The notes under the pieces were generated by a model, which searched no databases, had not been told where the DNA came from, and was given only the letters and a program-made list of their open reading frames with translations. DNA of 64,000 nucleotides, taken from positions 62,001-126,000 of the forward strand of contig NZ_LMKO01000025.1 of assembly GCF_001421705.1 (NCBI RefSeq), given 5' to 3'. The position numbers and the translations under genes are program-made. Below, piece by piece: positions 32,127 to 44,879 of the stretch (position 1 is the first letter of the stretch; every line of letters begins with the position of its first letter). The stretch comes from Xylophilus sp. Leaf220. GTDB lineage: Bacteria > Pseudomonadota > Gammaproteobacteria > Burkholderiales > Burkholderiaceae_C.

Positions 32127-34859
32127 CTAGTCGGCCAGGGCCCGGTCGACGACCTCGCGGGTGTCCTTGCTGAGCGCGGGCAGGGCGGCCACGCGGGCGA
32201 TCGCGTCGCGGGCCTGGTCGCGGTAGGCCGGGGCCAGCTTCTTCCAGCGGTCGAGCGCGCGGGCCAGGCGGGCGGCGACCTGCGGGTTGAGCGCGTCGAG
32301 CGTCTTCACCTGCTCCACCCAGAAGGCGTAGCCCGCGCCGTCGGCCCGGTGGAAGGCGCCGGGGTTGGCGCTGCAGAAGCTGAAGATCACGCTGCGGGCG
32401 CGGTTGGGGTTCTTCAGGCTGAAGTCCGGATGCGCCATCAGCTTCTGCACCGCGGGCAGCACGTCGCCGCCGCGGTCGGGCGCGCCGGCCTGCATCGAGA
32501 ACCACTTGTCGAGTACCAGCGCTTCCTTCTTGAAGAGCGCGTGGAAGCGCTCGAGCGCCGGCTTGGCCAGCTCGCTGCCGCCCACCACCAGCGCCTGCAG
32601 GGCGTTGGCGCGGTCGGTCATGTTGTCGGCGTCCTTGAAGCGCTGGAAGGCGCGGCCGGGCCAGACGGTGTCGCCGGAGCTGCGGGCCGCCAGGCACAGG
32701 TGGGTGAGGGCCAGGCCGGCGAGCGCGCGGCGGCCGGACGACAGCGGATCGGGCGTGTAGGCGCCGTTGTCGTGGTGCTGCTCCCAGGCCCAGGCCCAGT
32801 CGGCCTGCAGCGCGGTGGCGATCTGCGCGCGCATCGCCTCGCGCACCGCGTGGATCCGCTGCGGATCGACGACGGCCAGCTGTTCCGCGATGTAGCCCTC
32901 GGACGGCAGCGTCAGCACCAGGTCCTTGAAGGCCGCGTCCAGCGTCGGATGGCGCAGGACGCCGCGCATCGCCTCCAGGTAGTCCGCATCGAGCAACTGG
33001 GCATCGAAAGTGCCTGCAGCCGGCGATTCGCTTCGGCTGTCCGCTATCAAATTAATAGCTCGGCGCAGCGACAGGCGCTGGCCGGCTTCCCACCGGTTGA
33101 ACGGGTCGGCGTCGTGGGCCAGCAGGTTGAGCAGGTCCGCGTCGGTGTAGTCGATGTCCAGGATCACCGGCGCGGAGAAGCCGCGCAGCAGCGACGGCAC
33201 CGGCGCCGCGTCCAGGCCGTCGAACACCAGGGTTTCCTGCGGCTCGGTCAGCACGAAGAGCGGTGCCGAGACCGGCGCGCCGCCGCCGACGGTGTAGCGC
33301 ACCGGCAGCGCAGTGCCGTCCTGTGCCAGCAGGCCGAGGCGCACCGGGATGACCGAGGGTTGCTTGTCGGGCTGGCCCGGCGTGGCGGGGCAACTCTGCG
33401 ACAGGGTGAGGGTGTAGCGGCGCGCGTCGGTGTCGTAGTGGCCTTCGGCCTTGACGCGCGGCGTGCCGGCCTGGCTGTACCAGCGCTTGAACCGGGGCAG
33501 CAGGCGCGCCAGGTCGGATTGCGGGTTCGCGTCGGCGATGGCCTGGGCGAAGTCGTCGCAGGTGACCGCCTGGCCGTCGTGGCGCTCGAAGTAGAGGGTG
33601 ATGCCCTTCTCGAATGCCTTGCGGCCCAGCGTGTCGCCTTCGCTCGCGACCAGCGTCTGCATCATGCGGACGACTTCCGCGCCCTTCTCGTAGATGGTGA
33701 CGGTGTAGAAGTTGCTGATCTCGATGTAGCTGTCGGGCCGCACCGGATGGGCCATCGGGCCGGCGTCTTCGGGGAACTGGGCGGTGCGCAGGACGCGCAC
33801 GTCCTCGATCCGCTTGACCGCGCGGGCAGACGGGTCGGCGCACAGGTCCATGCTGAACTCCTGGTCGCGGAAGACGGTCAGGCCTTCCTTCAGGCTCAGC
33901 TGGAACCAGTCGCGGCAGGTGACCCGGTCGCCCGACCAGTTGTGGAAGTACTCGTGGCCGATGACCGATTCCACGCCCGAGAAGTCGGCGTCGGTGGCGG
34001 TCGCCTGGCTGGCCAGCACGTACTTGGTGTTGAAGATGTTGAGGCCCTTGTTCTCCATCGCGCCCATGTTGAAGTCGCTGGTCGCGACGATCATGAAGCG
34101 GTCGAGGTCCAGCGGCAGGCCGAAGCGCGCCTCGTCCCAGGCGATCGAGGCGATCAGCGAGTTCATCGCATGCTCGGTCTTGTCGAGGTCGCCGCTGCGC
34201 ACGAAGATCTGCAGCAGGTGCTCCTTGCCGTTGCGTGCGCGGATCTTCTGCTCGCGGGCCACCAGCTTGCCGGCCACCAGGGCGAACAGGTAGGCGGGTT
34301 TCTTGAAGGGATCGACCCACCGGGCGAAATGGCGGCCGTCGGGCAGCTCGCCTTCCTCCATCAGGTTGCCGTTGGAGAGCAGCACTGGGTACTGGGCCTT
34401 GTCGGCGCGCAGGGTGACGGTGTAGCTGGCCATCACGTCGGGACGGTCCAGGAAGTAGGTGATGCGCCGGAAGCCCTCGGCCTCGCACTGGCTGAAGAAG
34501 GTGTCTTCGCTCACGAAGATGCCCATCAGCTTGGTGTTCTTGGCGGGACAGCAGGTGTTGAAGATCTCCAGCTCGAACGGGTCGTCGCCGGCCGGCAGGT
34601 TCTCCAGCACCAGGGTGTCGCCGTCCATGCGGAACGAGGTGCCCTGGCCGTTGACCAGCACCCGCGCCAGGTTGAGCTCTTCGCCGTCAAGGCGCAATGC
34701 CTGCGGCACCACGTCGGGGTTGCGGCGCACCCGCATCTTGTTGAGCACCCGGGTCTTCGCAGGGTCGAGGTCGAAGCAGAGATCGACCGTGTCGATCCAG
34801 AACGCCGGGGCGGTGTAGTCGGCGCGGTGGATCGCGGTGGACTGGCCTTCACGCATCAT
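32127..34859 (-). CDS. pepN: Aminopeptidase N
   Basis: This M1-family zinc aminopeptidase has 910 residues, slightly longer than E. coli PepN (870). The exopeptidase motif GAMENKGL precedes the zinc site HEYFH at 302-306, with the third ligand in [15 protein letters not shown]-terminal beta-domain, thermolysin-like domain and C-terminal helical region all look complete. Residues of about 601-619 ([15 protein letters not shown] region) are encoded by a copy of repeat family A in reverse orientation (33004-33060), an extra loop near the start of the C-terminal domain. Two ATGs in tandem begin the frame (34857 and 34854). It reads toward fbp and is preceded by prfB on the same strand. Confidence 0.97.
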   Translation of the reverse strand: MMREGQSTAIHRADYTAPAFWIDTVDLCFDLDPAKTRVLNKMRVRRNPDVVPQALRLDGEELNLARVLVNGQGTSFRMDGDTLVLENLPAGDDPFELEIFNTCCPAKNTKLMGIFVSEDTFFSQCEAEGFRRITYFLDRPDVMASYTVTLRADKAQYPVLLSNGNLMEEGELPDGRHFARWVDPFKKPAYLFALVAGKLVAREQKIRARNGKEHLLQIFVRSGDLDKTEHAMNSLIASIAWDEARFGLPLDLDRFMIVATSDFNMGAMENKGLNIFNTKYVLASQATATDADFSGVESVIGHEYFHNWSGDRVTCRDWFQLSLKEGLTVFRDQEFSMDLCADPSARAVKRIEDVRVLRTAQFPEDAGPMAHPVRPDSYIEISNFYTVTIYEKGAEVVRMMQTLVASEGDTLGRKAFEKGITLYFERHDGQAVTCDDFAQAIADANPQSDLARLLPRFKRWYSQAGTPRVKAEGHYDTDARRYTLTLSQSCPATPGQPDKQPSVIPVRLGLLAQDGTALPVRYTVGGGAPVSAPLFVLTEPQETLVFDGLDAAPVPSLLRGFSAPVILDIDYTDADLLNLLAHDADPFNRWEAGQRLSLRRAINLIADSRSESPAAGTFDAQLLDADYLEAMRGVLRHPTLDAAFKDLVLTLPSEGYIAEQLAVVDPQRIHAVREAMRAQIATALQADWAWAWEQHHDNGAYTPDPLSSGRRALAGLALTHLCLAARSSGDTVWPGRAFQRFKDADNMTDRANALQALVVGGSELAKPALERFHALFKKEALVLDKWFSMQAGAPDRGGDVLPAVQKLMAHPDFSLKNPNRARSVIFSFCSANPGAFHRADGAGYAFWVEQVKTLDALNPQVAARLARALDRWKKLAPAYRDQARDAIARVAALPALSKDTREVVDRALAD
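33004..33060 (-). repeat. Dispersed repeat family A, copy 4 (within pepN)
   Basis: On the minus strand: GCTATTAATTTGATAGC, a degenerate stem with GCCGGCTGCAGGCACTTTCG. The 3' part closely matches the comEC copy (GCCGGCTGCGGGCACTTTTC). In frame within pepN. Confidence 0.8.
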
Positions 34860-34937
34860 GGGAGCTTCTCCGGAAAATTGGGCCGATGTGGCGAAACAAA
34901 AGTGGGTGGGACGGCCCGCGTGGCAAGCCGCCCGGGC

Positions 34938-36042
34938 TCACACGCCCTGCTTCAGCGAAGCCTCGATGAACACGTCCAGGTCGCCGTCGAGCACCTTCTG
35001 CGTGGCCGAGACCTCGACGTTGGTACGCAGGTCCTTGATGCGGCTGTTGTCCAGCACGTAGCTGCGGATCTGGTGGCCCCAGCCGACGTCGGTCTTGGTG
35101 TCTTCCAGCTTCTGCTGCTCTTCCTGGCGCTTGCGCATCTCGAAGTCGTAGAGCCGCGAGCGCAGGCGCTGCCACGCCACGTCGCGGTTGCTGTGCTGGC
35201 TGCGGCCGTCCTGGCACTGCACCACGATCCCGGTCGGGATGTGCGTCAGCCGCACCGCCGAATCGGTCTTGTTGATGTGCTGGCCGCCGGCGCCCGATGC
35301 GCGGAAGGTGTCGGTGCGCACGTCCGACGGGTTGATGTCGATCTGGATCGAATCGTCGATCTCCGGATAGACGAACACCGAGGCGAACGAGGTGTGCCGG
35401 CCGCCCGACGAATCGAACGGGCTCTTGCGCACCAGCCGGTGCACGCCGGTCTCGGTGCGCAGCAGGCCGAAGGCGTACTCGCCCTCGAGCTTGATCGTGG
35501 CGCTCTTGATGCCGGCGGTGTCGCCCGCCGTCTCGTCCTCGACCGTGGCCTTGAAGCCCTTGCGCTCGGCGTACTTCAGGTACTGGCGCAGCAGCATGCT
35601 GGCCCAGTCGCAGGCCTCGGTGCCGCCGGCGCCGGCCTGGATGTCCAGGAAAGCGTTGAGCGGATCGGCCTCGTTGCGGAACATGCGGCGGAATTCGAGC
35701 TGCTCGACGTCGGCGGCGAGCAGGGCCACGTCGGCCTCAATCGAGGCCAGGCCGTCGAAGTCGCCTTCTTCCTTCGACATCTCGAAGAGTTCGGCGTTGT
35801 CCGACAGCTCACGGGTGAGCTTCTCGAGCATCACCACGACGCCGTCGAGCGCCTTCTTCTCCTTGCCCAGCTCCTGGGCGCGCTTGGGGTCGTTCCAGAC
35901 CGTCGGGTCTTCGAGCGATGCGTCTACCGTGCGCAGGCGTTCTTTTTTAGCATCGAAGTCAAAGATACCCCCGTAACTCGGCAGTCCTGGCGCTCAGGTC
36001 GGAGATCTGGTTGCCGATGAGGTTGATGCGTTCTGCGTCCAT
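34938..36042 (-). CDS. prfB: Peptide chain release factor 2, programmed +1 frameshift
   Basis: RF2 ends translation at UGA and UAA. Translation begins at ATG 36042 and gives 27 residues, [10 protein letters not shown]...LRGYL, up to an in-frame TGA at 35961-35959. The frame then shifts by +1 to read on from GAC (35960) to 34938, making 367 residues in all (E. coli 365). The stop-recognition tripeptide SPF is at 207-209 and the catalytic GGQ at 252-254, both in the expected places. Low RF2 slows recognition of the TGA and favours the shift, giving autoregulation. Upstream of pepN; 78 bases separate them. Confidence 0.98.
35955..35974 (-). promoter_or_regulatory. prfB +1 frameshift site
   Basis: The mRNA-like strand reads CGG GGG TAT CTT TGA C. 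The G-rich run acts as internal Shine-Dalgarno three bases before the slippery CTT, and TGA-C is a poor termination context. This matches the conserved RF2 frameshift signal exactly. Confidence 0.95.
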
Positions 36043-36169
36043 GGGGAATCCTGTGCGTGTCGGGGTGAGGAGGGCGTTGCGCCCCCGGAACCCACGATTT
36101 TCTCATGTTCGGGTGCCGCCAGAGTGACAGTCGCCTGCCGAAAGCCCGCACAAGTTTTAGGATCGCGCC

Positions 36170-37249
36170 ATGTCCTCCCTGTCTTCTTCGTGGCACGGCG
36201 CGATCGACGTGCTGTCCGCCCACCTGGTCGTGCCCGTGCTGGCAGCCCTGCACCTGGGTGCCGCCGCCGGCGATCCGCGCGAGATCGCCGAGGCGCTGCT
36301 GATCGCCGCGCTGCAGCTGGTGCTGATCGCCGGCGTGATGTGCCCGCTCGAATCTTGGCGGCCGGCCGAGCACTGGCCCGACCGGCGGCTGACCACCGTC
36401 GACCGCCACTACACGCTGTTGATGCTGCTCGGTTTGTTCCCGCTCTTCAGCTTCCTGGTGCTGATGCCCTTCTCCCACCTGCTGGGCGGCGGGCCGGCCG
36501 CCGCCGAGGCGTCGGGCCTGCGGCGCTGGCTGCCCTGGTTTGAGTCCCACCCGGTGGCGGCCTTCGCCGTCTACTACCTGGTCTACGACTGCGTGTACTA
36601 CTGGATGCACCGCGCGCAGCATGCGATCCCGTGGTGGTGGGCGCTGCACAGCATGCACCACAGCCAGCGCCAGATGAGCTGCTGGTCGAACGACCGCGGC
36701 AGCTACCTCGACGGCGTGCTGCAGTCCTTCATCCTGGCCGGCGTGGGCCTGGCGATGGGCGTCGACCCGTCGGAGTTCGCGCTGCTGGTGCTGCTGAGCG
36801 AACTGGTGCAGAACTTCTCGCATGCCAACGTGGCGCTCGGCTTCGGCCGGGTGGGCGAGCGGCTGCTGGTGGCGCCCTCCTTCCACCGGCTGCACCACAT
36901 GCTGCGCGACCCCGACCGGCCGACGCTGCACAACTGCAACTTCGGCCAGGTGTTCCCGTTCTGGGACCGGCTCTTCGGCACCGCCCTCTACGGCGAGCCG
37001 CTGCGGCCTACCGGCGTGAGCGACCCGGTCGTCGATGCCGACAACGACCGCGGCCTGGTCGCCCAGCAGTGGCACACCCTGCGCCGCTTCTGGGCCGCGT
37101 TCCGCCGGCGCGACGGCTGGCGGCCGGGCGACGTGTCCTTCGGCGGTCCGGGCTATGCGCCGGTGCGGGATGCGACGCAGGCGCCGCCTGTCTCCGGCGA
37201 CTCGCGTGCCGGGCCGCCATCCTCAGCTGAAAGTAAAAAAGGGCGCTAG
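36170..37249 (+). CDS. Sterol desaturase/fatty acid hydroxylase family protein
   Basis: The 359-residue integral membrane di-iron protein has four or more hydrophobic segments and the three histidine boxes of the superfamily: HRAQH (147-151), HSMHH (160-164) and HRLHH (239-243), with accessory SHANV at 217-221 and LHNCNFG. Members hydroxylate or desaturate lipids such as fatty acids, carotenoids or hopanoids; the substrate is unknown. The last seven codons and the TAG come from a family A repeat copy (37227-37289), so the natural C-terminus of this protein was probably changed by the repeat. Divergent from prfB. Confidence 0.9.
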   Translation: MSSLSSSWHGAIDVLSAHLVVPVLAALHLGAAAGDPREIAEALLIAALQLVLIAGVMCPLESWRPAEHWPDRRLTTVDRHYTLLMLLGLFPLFSFLVLMPFSHLLGGGPAAAEASGLRRWLPWFESHPVAAFAVYYLVYDCVYYWMHRAQHAIPWWWALHSMHHSQRQMSCWSNDRGSYLDGVLQSFILAGVGLAMGVDPSEFALLVLLSELVQNFSHANVALGFGRVGERLLVAPSFHRLHHMLRDPDRPTLHNCNFGQVFPFWDRLFGTALYGEPLRPTGVSDPVVDADNDRGLVAQQWHTLRRFWAAFRRRDGWRPGDVSFGGPGYAPVRDATQAPPVSGDSRAGPPSSAESKKGR

Positions 37250-37289
37250 CCCGCGTACTGAGCCGACCACCAGCTATACATTCGATAGC
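37227..37289 (-). repeat. Dispersed repeat family A, copy 5 (3' end of hydroxylase gene)
   Basis: On the minus strand: GCTATCGAATGTATAGC, GGTGGTCGGC, then GGGCTAGCGCCC followed by six Ts. The last part is a good intrinsic-terminator shape for the leftward signalling operon that ends at 37318. On the plus strand the element supplies the stop of the hydroxylase. Confidence 0.85.
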
Positions 37290-37317
37290 AGGCCGTTCGA
37301 CCTGAGGCGAATTGCGC

Positions 37318-38526
37318 TCACGCCGCCTCGACCCGCGGCGCCACTTTCGGCAGCCACACGCTGAAGGTCGATCCGGCGCCCAGGGTGCTCGACACGCCGA
37401 TGGTGCCGCCGTGCGCTTCCACGATCTGGCGGGTGATGTAGAGGCCCAGGCCCAGGCCGGCGCTGGTGCCGCGGTCGCCGACGCGTTCGAACTGGTTGAA
37501 GATGCGCTGCTGGTCTTCCTGGGCGATGCCGCGGCCGTGATCGCGCACGTCGATGCGCACGCCGCCGTTCCATTCGGCGACCAGCAGCTCGACCGGCTGG
37601 CCGGGCCCGTAGCGCATCGCGTTGGTCAGCAGGTTGGTCAGGACCTGTTCGATGCGGAATTCGTCCAGTTCGGTCTCGAGCGTCGGGGGCGACTGCAGGC
37701 CCATGGCGCATTCGGCAGCGGCGGCCTGGTGGGTGAAGCTCTCGACCAGGCGGGCGACCAGCTCGGCGATGTCGAAGCGCTTGGGCAGGATCGACAGGGT
37801 GCCGCGCTGCAGCCGGGTGACGTCGAGCATGTCGTCGATCAGGCGGATCATGGCCTTGATGTGGCGCTCGTCGCGCTCGACCATGGTGCGCAGCTGGTCG
37901 GGTGCGAAGGCGTCGAGCTTGCCGCGGGCCAGGTGCATCTTGCGCACCTGCGCCTCCAGGAACAGCGTGTTGAGCGGGGTGCGCATCTCGTGCGAGACCA
38001 TCGACATGAAGTCGTCCCGCACCCGCACCGCGCGCTGCAGCTCGCCCTGCGTGGCCTGCAGGTCGGCCAGCAGCAGCTCCTGCTGGCGGCGGGACTGCTC
38101 CAGCGCCTCCAGCTGCAGCCGCAGCGCCTGGCGCTGGCGGTACAGGTCGACGAAGACGGCGACCTTGGTGCGCACCGCATGCGGGTCGAGCGGCTTGTGC
38201 AGGAAATCGACCGCGCCGCTCTCGTACCCCTGGAACGCGTAGTTCATCTCGTGCCCGGCGGCGCTGACGAAGACGATCGGGATGTGCCGGGTGCGTTCGG
38301 TGCCGCGCATCAGCTCGGCCAGCTCGAAGCCGTTCATGCCGGGCATCTGCACGTCGAGGATGGCCAGGGCGTATTCGTGGCGCAGCAACTGGGCCAGCGC
38401 CTCGTCGGCCGAGCGGGCCTGGTGGACGATGCGGTCGTCCTGGCGGATCAGGGCCTCCAGGGCGAGCAGGTTCTCCGGCAGGTCGTCGACGATGAGGACT
38501 TTCGCCTCGGGGGTGGCTTTCAGCAT
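37318..38526 (-). CDS. Response regulator-histidine kinase hybrid (REC-HisKA-HATPase)
   Basis: This soluble 402-residue protein has a receiver domain first (about 1-125, phospho-Asp D58 in ILDVQMPG, Lys in LHKPLD). A coiled coil follows (about 128-170), and then a histidine kinase: HisKA with H179 (MVSHEMRTPLN) and HATPase with NLLTNAMRYG, DHGRGI and GLGLGLYI. It is the last gene of the operon, its start overlapping the cheB stop by 7 bases. A receiver on the N-terminal side suggests that it accepts phosphate or is gated by the large CHASE3 kinase at the head of the operon. No DNA-binding output. Confidence 0.93.
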   Translation of the reverse strand: MLKATPEAKVLIVDDLPENLLALEALIRQDDRIVHQARSADEALAQLLRHEYALAILDVQMPGMNGFELAELMRGTERTRHIPIVFVSAAGHEMNYAFQGYESGAVDFLHKPLDPHAVRTKVAVFVDLYRQRQALRLQLEALEQSRRQQELLLADLQATQGELQRAVRVRDDFMSMVSHEMRTPLNTLFLEAQVRKMHLARGKLDAFAPDQLRTMVERDERHIKAMIRLIDDMLDVTRLQRGTLSILPKRFDIAELVARLVESFTHQAAAAECAMGLQSPPTLETELDEFRIEQVLTNLLTNAMRYGPGQPVELLVAEWNGGVRIDVRDHGRGIAQEDQQRIFNQFERVGDRGTSAGLGLGLYITRQIVEAHGGTIGVSSTLGAGSTFSVWLPKVAPRVEAA

Positions 38527-39146
38527 GATGAGGTCCTGTCGAGCTCGACGAGCAGTTGGCGCAGGGCGCGCAGGGGCAGCACCCGGTCGGGGCGTCGGAG
38601 CGCGATGGCGGCTTCGGGCATGGTGTCGATGCGGGCCTCGGCCGGGTCCTGCACCGCGGTGAAGCCGCCGCGGGCGGCCACCGCGGCCAGGCCGGCGGCG
38701 CCGTCGGCGCTGGCGCCGGTCAGCAGCATCGCGGCCAGACGGCGGCCGTAGGCATGGGCGGCGGACTCCAGCAGCACGTCGATCGACGGCCGCGAGAAGT
38801 GCACCGGCCCGTCGCAGCTCAGGGAAAAGCTCTGGTCGGGCTCCACCTGCAGGTGGTAGGAGGGCGGGGCGAAGTACAGGGTGCCGGGCTGGATCGGCTC
38901 GCCCGAGCGGGCCTCGCGCACCTGCAGCGCCAGCCGCTGCGAGAAGACGTCGGCCAGGCGGCTGTGCCGGTCTTCCGGCAGGTGCAGCACGGCCACCAGC
39001 GGCAGCCGGAACTGCGGCGGCAGTCCGGAGAAGAGCTGCAGCAGCGCATCGACGCCGCCGGCCGATGCGCCGATGGCGACGGCCGCGGTGCCGCTCGGCA
39101 CCGGGCGCTGGAAGAGGGAGGGCGCATCGCCCGCAGCGGTCGACAT
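38520..39146 (-). CDS. CheB-type methylesterase without receiver domain
   Basis: The 208-residue protein consists of the CheB catalytic domain alone, with triad S28 (GASAGG), H55 (VLHLPE) and D148 (GASADGAAG). Classical CheB has an N-terminal receiver that controls the esterase; none is present. Stop/start overlaps tie it to cheR upstream (ATGA) and to the REC-kinase downstream. There is no chemoreceptor, CheA or CheW in the window, so its substrate may be a non-chemotaxis protein, possibly the CHASE3 kinase of the same operon (inference). Confidence 0.92.
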   Translation of the reverse strand: MSTAAGDAPSLFQRPVPSGTAAVAIGASAGGVDALLQLFSGLPPQFRLPLVAVLHLPEDRHSRLADVFSQRLALQVREARSGEPIQPGTLYFAPPSYHLQVEPDQSFSLSCDGPVHFSRPSIDVLLESAAHAYGRRLAAMLLTGASADGAAGLAAVAARGGFTAVQDPAEARIDTMPEAAIALRRPDRVLPLRALRQLLVELDRTSSC

Positions 39147-39978
39147 CAGCGCTTGCGGTAGATGCGCTCGTGGCGCGCCACCGGCTCGAAGCCTTCGGCA
39201 TGGGCCGAGAAATCGAGCGTTTCCTTGCTGCCCAGCCCGAGGAAGCCGCGGCGGCAGAGCGATTCGCGGAACAGACCCAGCGCCCGGTCCTGCAGCTTCT
39301 TGTTGAAGTAGATCAGCACGTTGCGGCAGGAGATCAGGTGCGTCTCGGCGAAGACGCTGTCGGTGGCCAGGCTGTGGTCGGCGAAGGTGATGTGCTCGCG
39401 CAGCGACTTGTCGAACAGCACGCCGTCGTAGGCCGCGGTGTAGTAGTCCGACAGCGTCGCGCTGCCGCCCGCCTCGCGGTAGCTGGTGGCGTAGCCGGCG
39501 ATGTGCTCGCGGGCGAAGATGCCGCGCTGGGCCTTCTCCAGCGAGCGGGGGTTGATGTCGGTCGCATACAGGATGCTGCGCTCCAGCAGGCCTTCTTCGC
39601 GCAGCAGGATCGCGAGCGAGTACACCTCTTCCCCGGTGCTGCAGCCGGCCACCCACACCTTGATCGACGGGTAGGTGCGCAGGACCGGCACCACGTGCTG
39701 GCGCAGCGCCAGAAAGTAGGGCGGGTCGCGGAACATGTCGCTGACCGGAATGGTGAGGATCTGCAGCAGCCGGCCGAACACGTCGGGGTGGTGCAGCAGC
39801 TTTTCCTGCAGGCCGCTGACGGTGGCGCAATCGAACTGCGGCAGCGCGTGCAGCACCCGCCGGCGCAGCGAGGCGACCGAGTAGTCGCGGAAGTCGTAGC
39901 TGTACTGCTGGTAGATCGCCTCGACCAGCAGGCGCAGCTCGATCTCCAGCGTATCGACGGGAGGGACGGGCTGCACCA

Positions 39979-39979
<1 letters not shown>
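39146..39979 (-). CDS. CheR-type SAM-dependent methyltransferase
   Basis: The 277-residue protein is of the CheR family: an N-terminal helical region (about 10-85) and the SAM domain with WVAGCSTGEEVYSLA, SILYATDINP, HLISCRNVLIYF and LGLGSKETL. The CheR beta-subdomain for receptor binding appears present. Its ATG overlaps the stop of the preceding kinase gene (ATGA) and its stop overlaps the cheB start. Together with the lone CheB it forms a methylation/demethylation pair outside a normal chemotaxis cluster. Confidence 0.94.
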
Positions 39980-43509
<3,530 letters not shown>

Positions 43510-43722
43510 GGTCGGGTCGTGTTCGCGGCGACAGGGCCGTGAAGGGGCAATAAAGATCGGGGTAGAAGCGGGCGCGCTGAGTGTGCCCGACAAAGGACCC
43601 TCCGCACGTAGGGAAACGGCGGATTCTGACGTGCCGGGGCCTTCCTAGAGCCCGGGGGGCGGCGGCACGGGCAGCGCCGTCGTCGGTGGAGCCAGCGGCC
43701 GGTGGCGACCGGCCGCGCGCAG

Positions 43723-44649
43723 TCAGCGCAGGAAATCCTCGATCAGCGCCGCGACCCGCTCCGGCTGGTCGTGGTGCAGCATGTGGCCGGCGTCCGCCAC
43801 CTGCACGCTGCGGCAGTCGGGCACGCTCCGCAGCCGGGCGTGGTACTCGGGCAGGGTGTAGCGGCCCTGCCACCAGCGCTCCATCGCGTTGTCGGCGGCT
43901 TCCACCGACAGCACCGGCGCGGCGATCCGCGCGTAGTGGGCCAGCGCCTCTTCCACCCGGTAGAGCTGCGGATTGACGATCTTGTGGGCCGCGTCGCCCA
44001 GGATGCGCCAGCCCTCACCACCGTCGGGCGTGGCGACCGGCTGCGCCCAGTGCTGCGCCAGCCAGGCCGCCTTGTCGGCGTCCAGGCGCGGGTTGGTCTT
44101 CATCAGCCGGCGGGCCACGCCGTCGGCGCTTTCGTAGGTCTTGAGCGCCAGCTCCCCGCGCCCGAGGGCCTTGATCTCGTCGATCCAGCGGGCGTGGCGC
44201 TCGGGCGCCGCGTCGGGCTGGGTGGCGGGCATGCCGAAGCCCTCCAGGTTCACCAGCCGGCGCACCCTGGCGGGCCGCACCCCGGCGTAGAGCATGGCGA
44301 CGTTGCCGCCCATGCTGTGGGCGACGAGGTCGACCGGCCCGTCCGCCGACCAGTGGTCGATCAGCATGTCGAGGTCGGCCAGGTAGTCTGCGAACCAGTA
44401 GCTGTCGGTGGGCGGGCTCTCGGTGCGGCCGAAACCGCGCCAGTCGGGCGCCAGCACCTGGCGGTCGTGGGCCAGCGCGTCCACCACGAACTGCCAGGAC
44501 GCGCCCACGTCCATCCAGCCGTGCAGCATCACCAGCGGCGGCCGGCCCGGCTGCGGCGTGCCCCAGGTGTGCACGTGGTAGCGCAGGTGGCGGATCGGGA
44601 CGAAGGTGCTGTGGTGCGGGCGGCGGGGCTGGTACATGCGGCGGATCAT
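43723..44649 (-). CDS. Alpha/beta-fold hydrolase
   Basis: This cytosolic protein has 308 residues (304 if the second ATG at 44637 is used; neither has a good ribosome site). The oxyanion segment LVMLHGWMDVGASW, the nucleophile elbow VAHSMGGNVA (Ser), and the terminal His in DAGHMLHHDQPERVA define a serine hydrolase of the epoxide-hydrolase/lipase type. The acid is probably the Glu or Asp in VLSVEAADN. Substrate unknown. Convergent to nothing nearby: 213 bases separate it from the kinase operon, and I see no gene in that gap. Confidence 0.9.
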   Translation of the reverse strand: MIRRMYQPRRPHHSTFVPIRHLRYHVHTWGTPQPGRPPLVMLHGWMDVGASWQFVVDALAHDRQVLAPDWRGFGRTESPPTDSYWFADYLADLDMLIDHWSADGPVDLVAHSMGGNVAMLYAGVRPARVRRLVNLEGFGMPATQPDAAPERHARWIDEIKALGRGELALKTYESADGVARRLMKTNPRLDADKAAWLAQHWAQPVATPDGGEGWRILGDAAHKIVNPQLYRVEEALAHYARIAAPVLSVEAADNAMERWWQGRYTLPEYHARLRSVPDCRSVQVADAGHMLHHDQPERVAALIEDFLR

Positions 44650-44712
44650 AGGAAGGGCGGGGCGCCGGACCGGTCCTGTGCAGGACAGCAACAGGCTCGT
44701 GCCGGGTGGTTT

Positions 44713-44771
44713 GCTATTAAAAGCATAGCTACTTGTCGGCGCGGAACGCCGGCTGCGGCCATTATTTGTTT
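44713..44771 (+). repeat. Dispersed repeat family A, copy 6 (intergenic)
   Basis: GCTATTAAAAGCATAGC, GTCGGCGCGG, CGCCGGCTGCGGCC and an ATTATTTG tail. It lies in the 230-base divergent region between the hydrolase and the aldo-keto reductase. Confidence 0.85.
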
Positions 44772-44879
44772 GAAATCGCGATGGGCGGAGTCCGCTCCTG
44801 CCGGCCCGCGCCCGCCGCCTGCAGCCGCCGGCCGAAGCTGGTGTAATGACCGCCGATCCAACCTTTCCATCCCCCCTTT

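Noticed and set aside
34938-35837. prfB as a truncated gene or pseudogene
   Set aside because: The upstream frame and the CTT TGA C shift site restore a full 367-residue RF2.
43510-43722. Short gene in the gap between the hybrid kinase and the alpha/beta hydrolase
   Set aside because: No frame with a ribosome site or a plausible protein; nothing supported is seen there.
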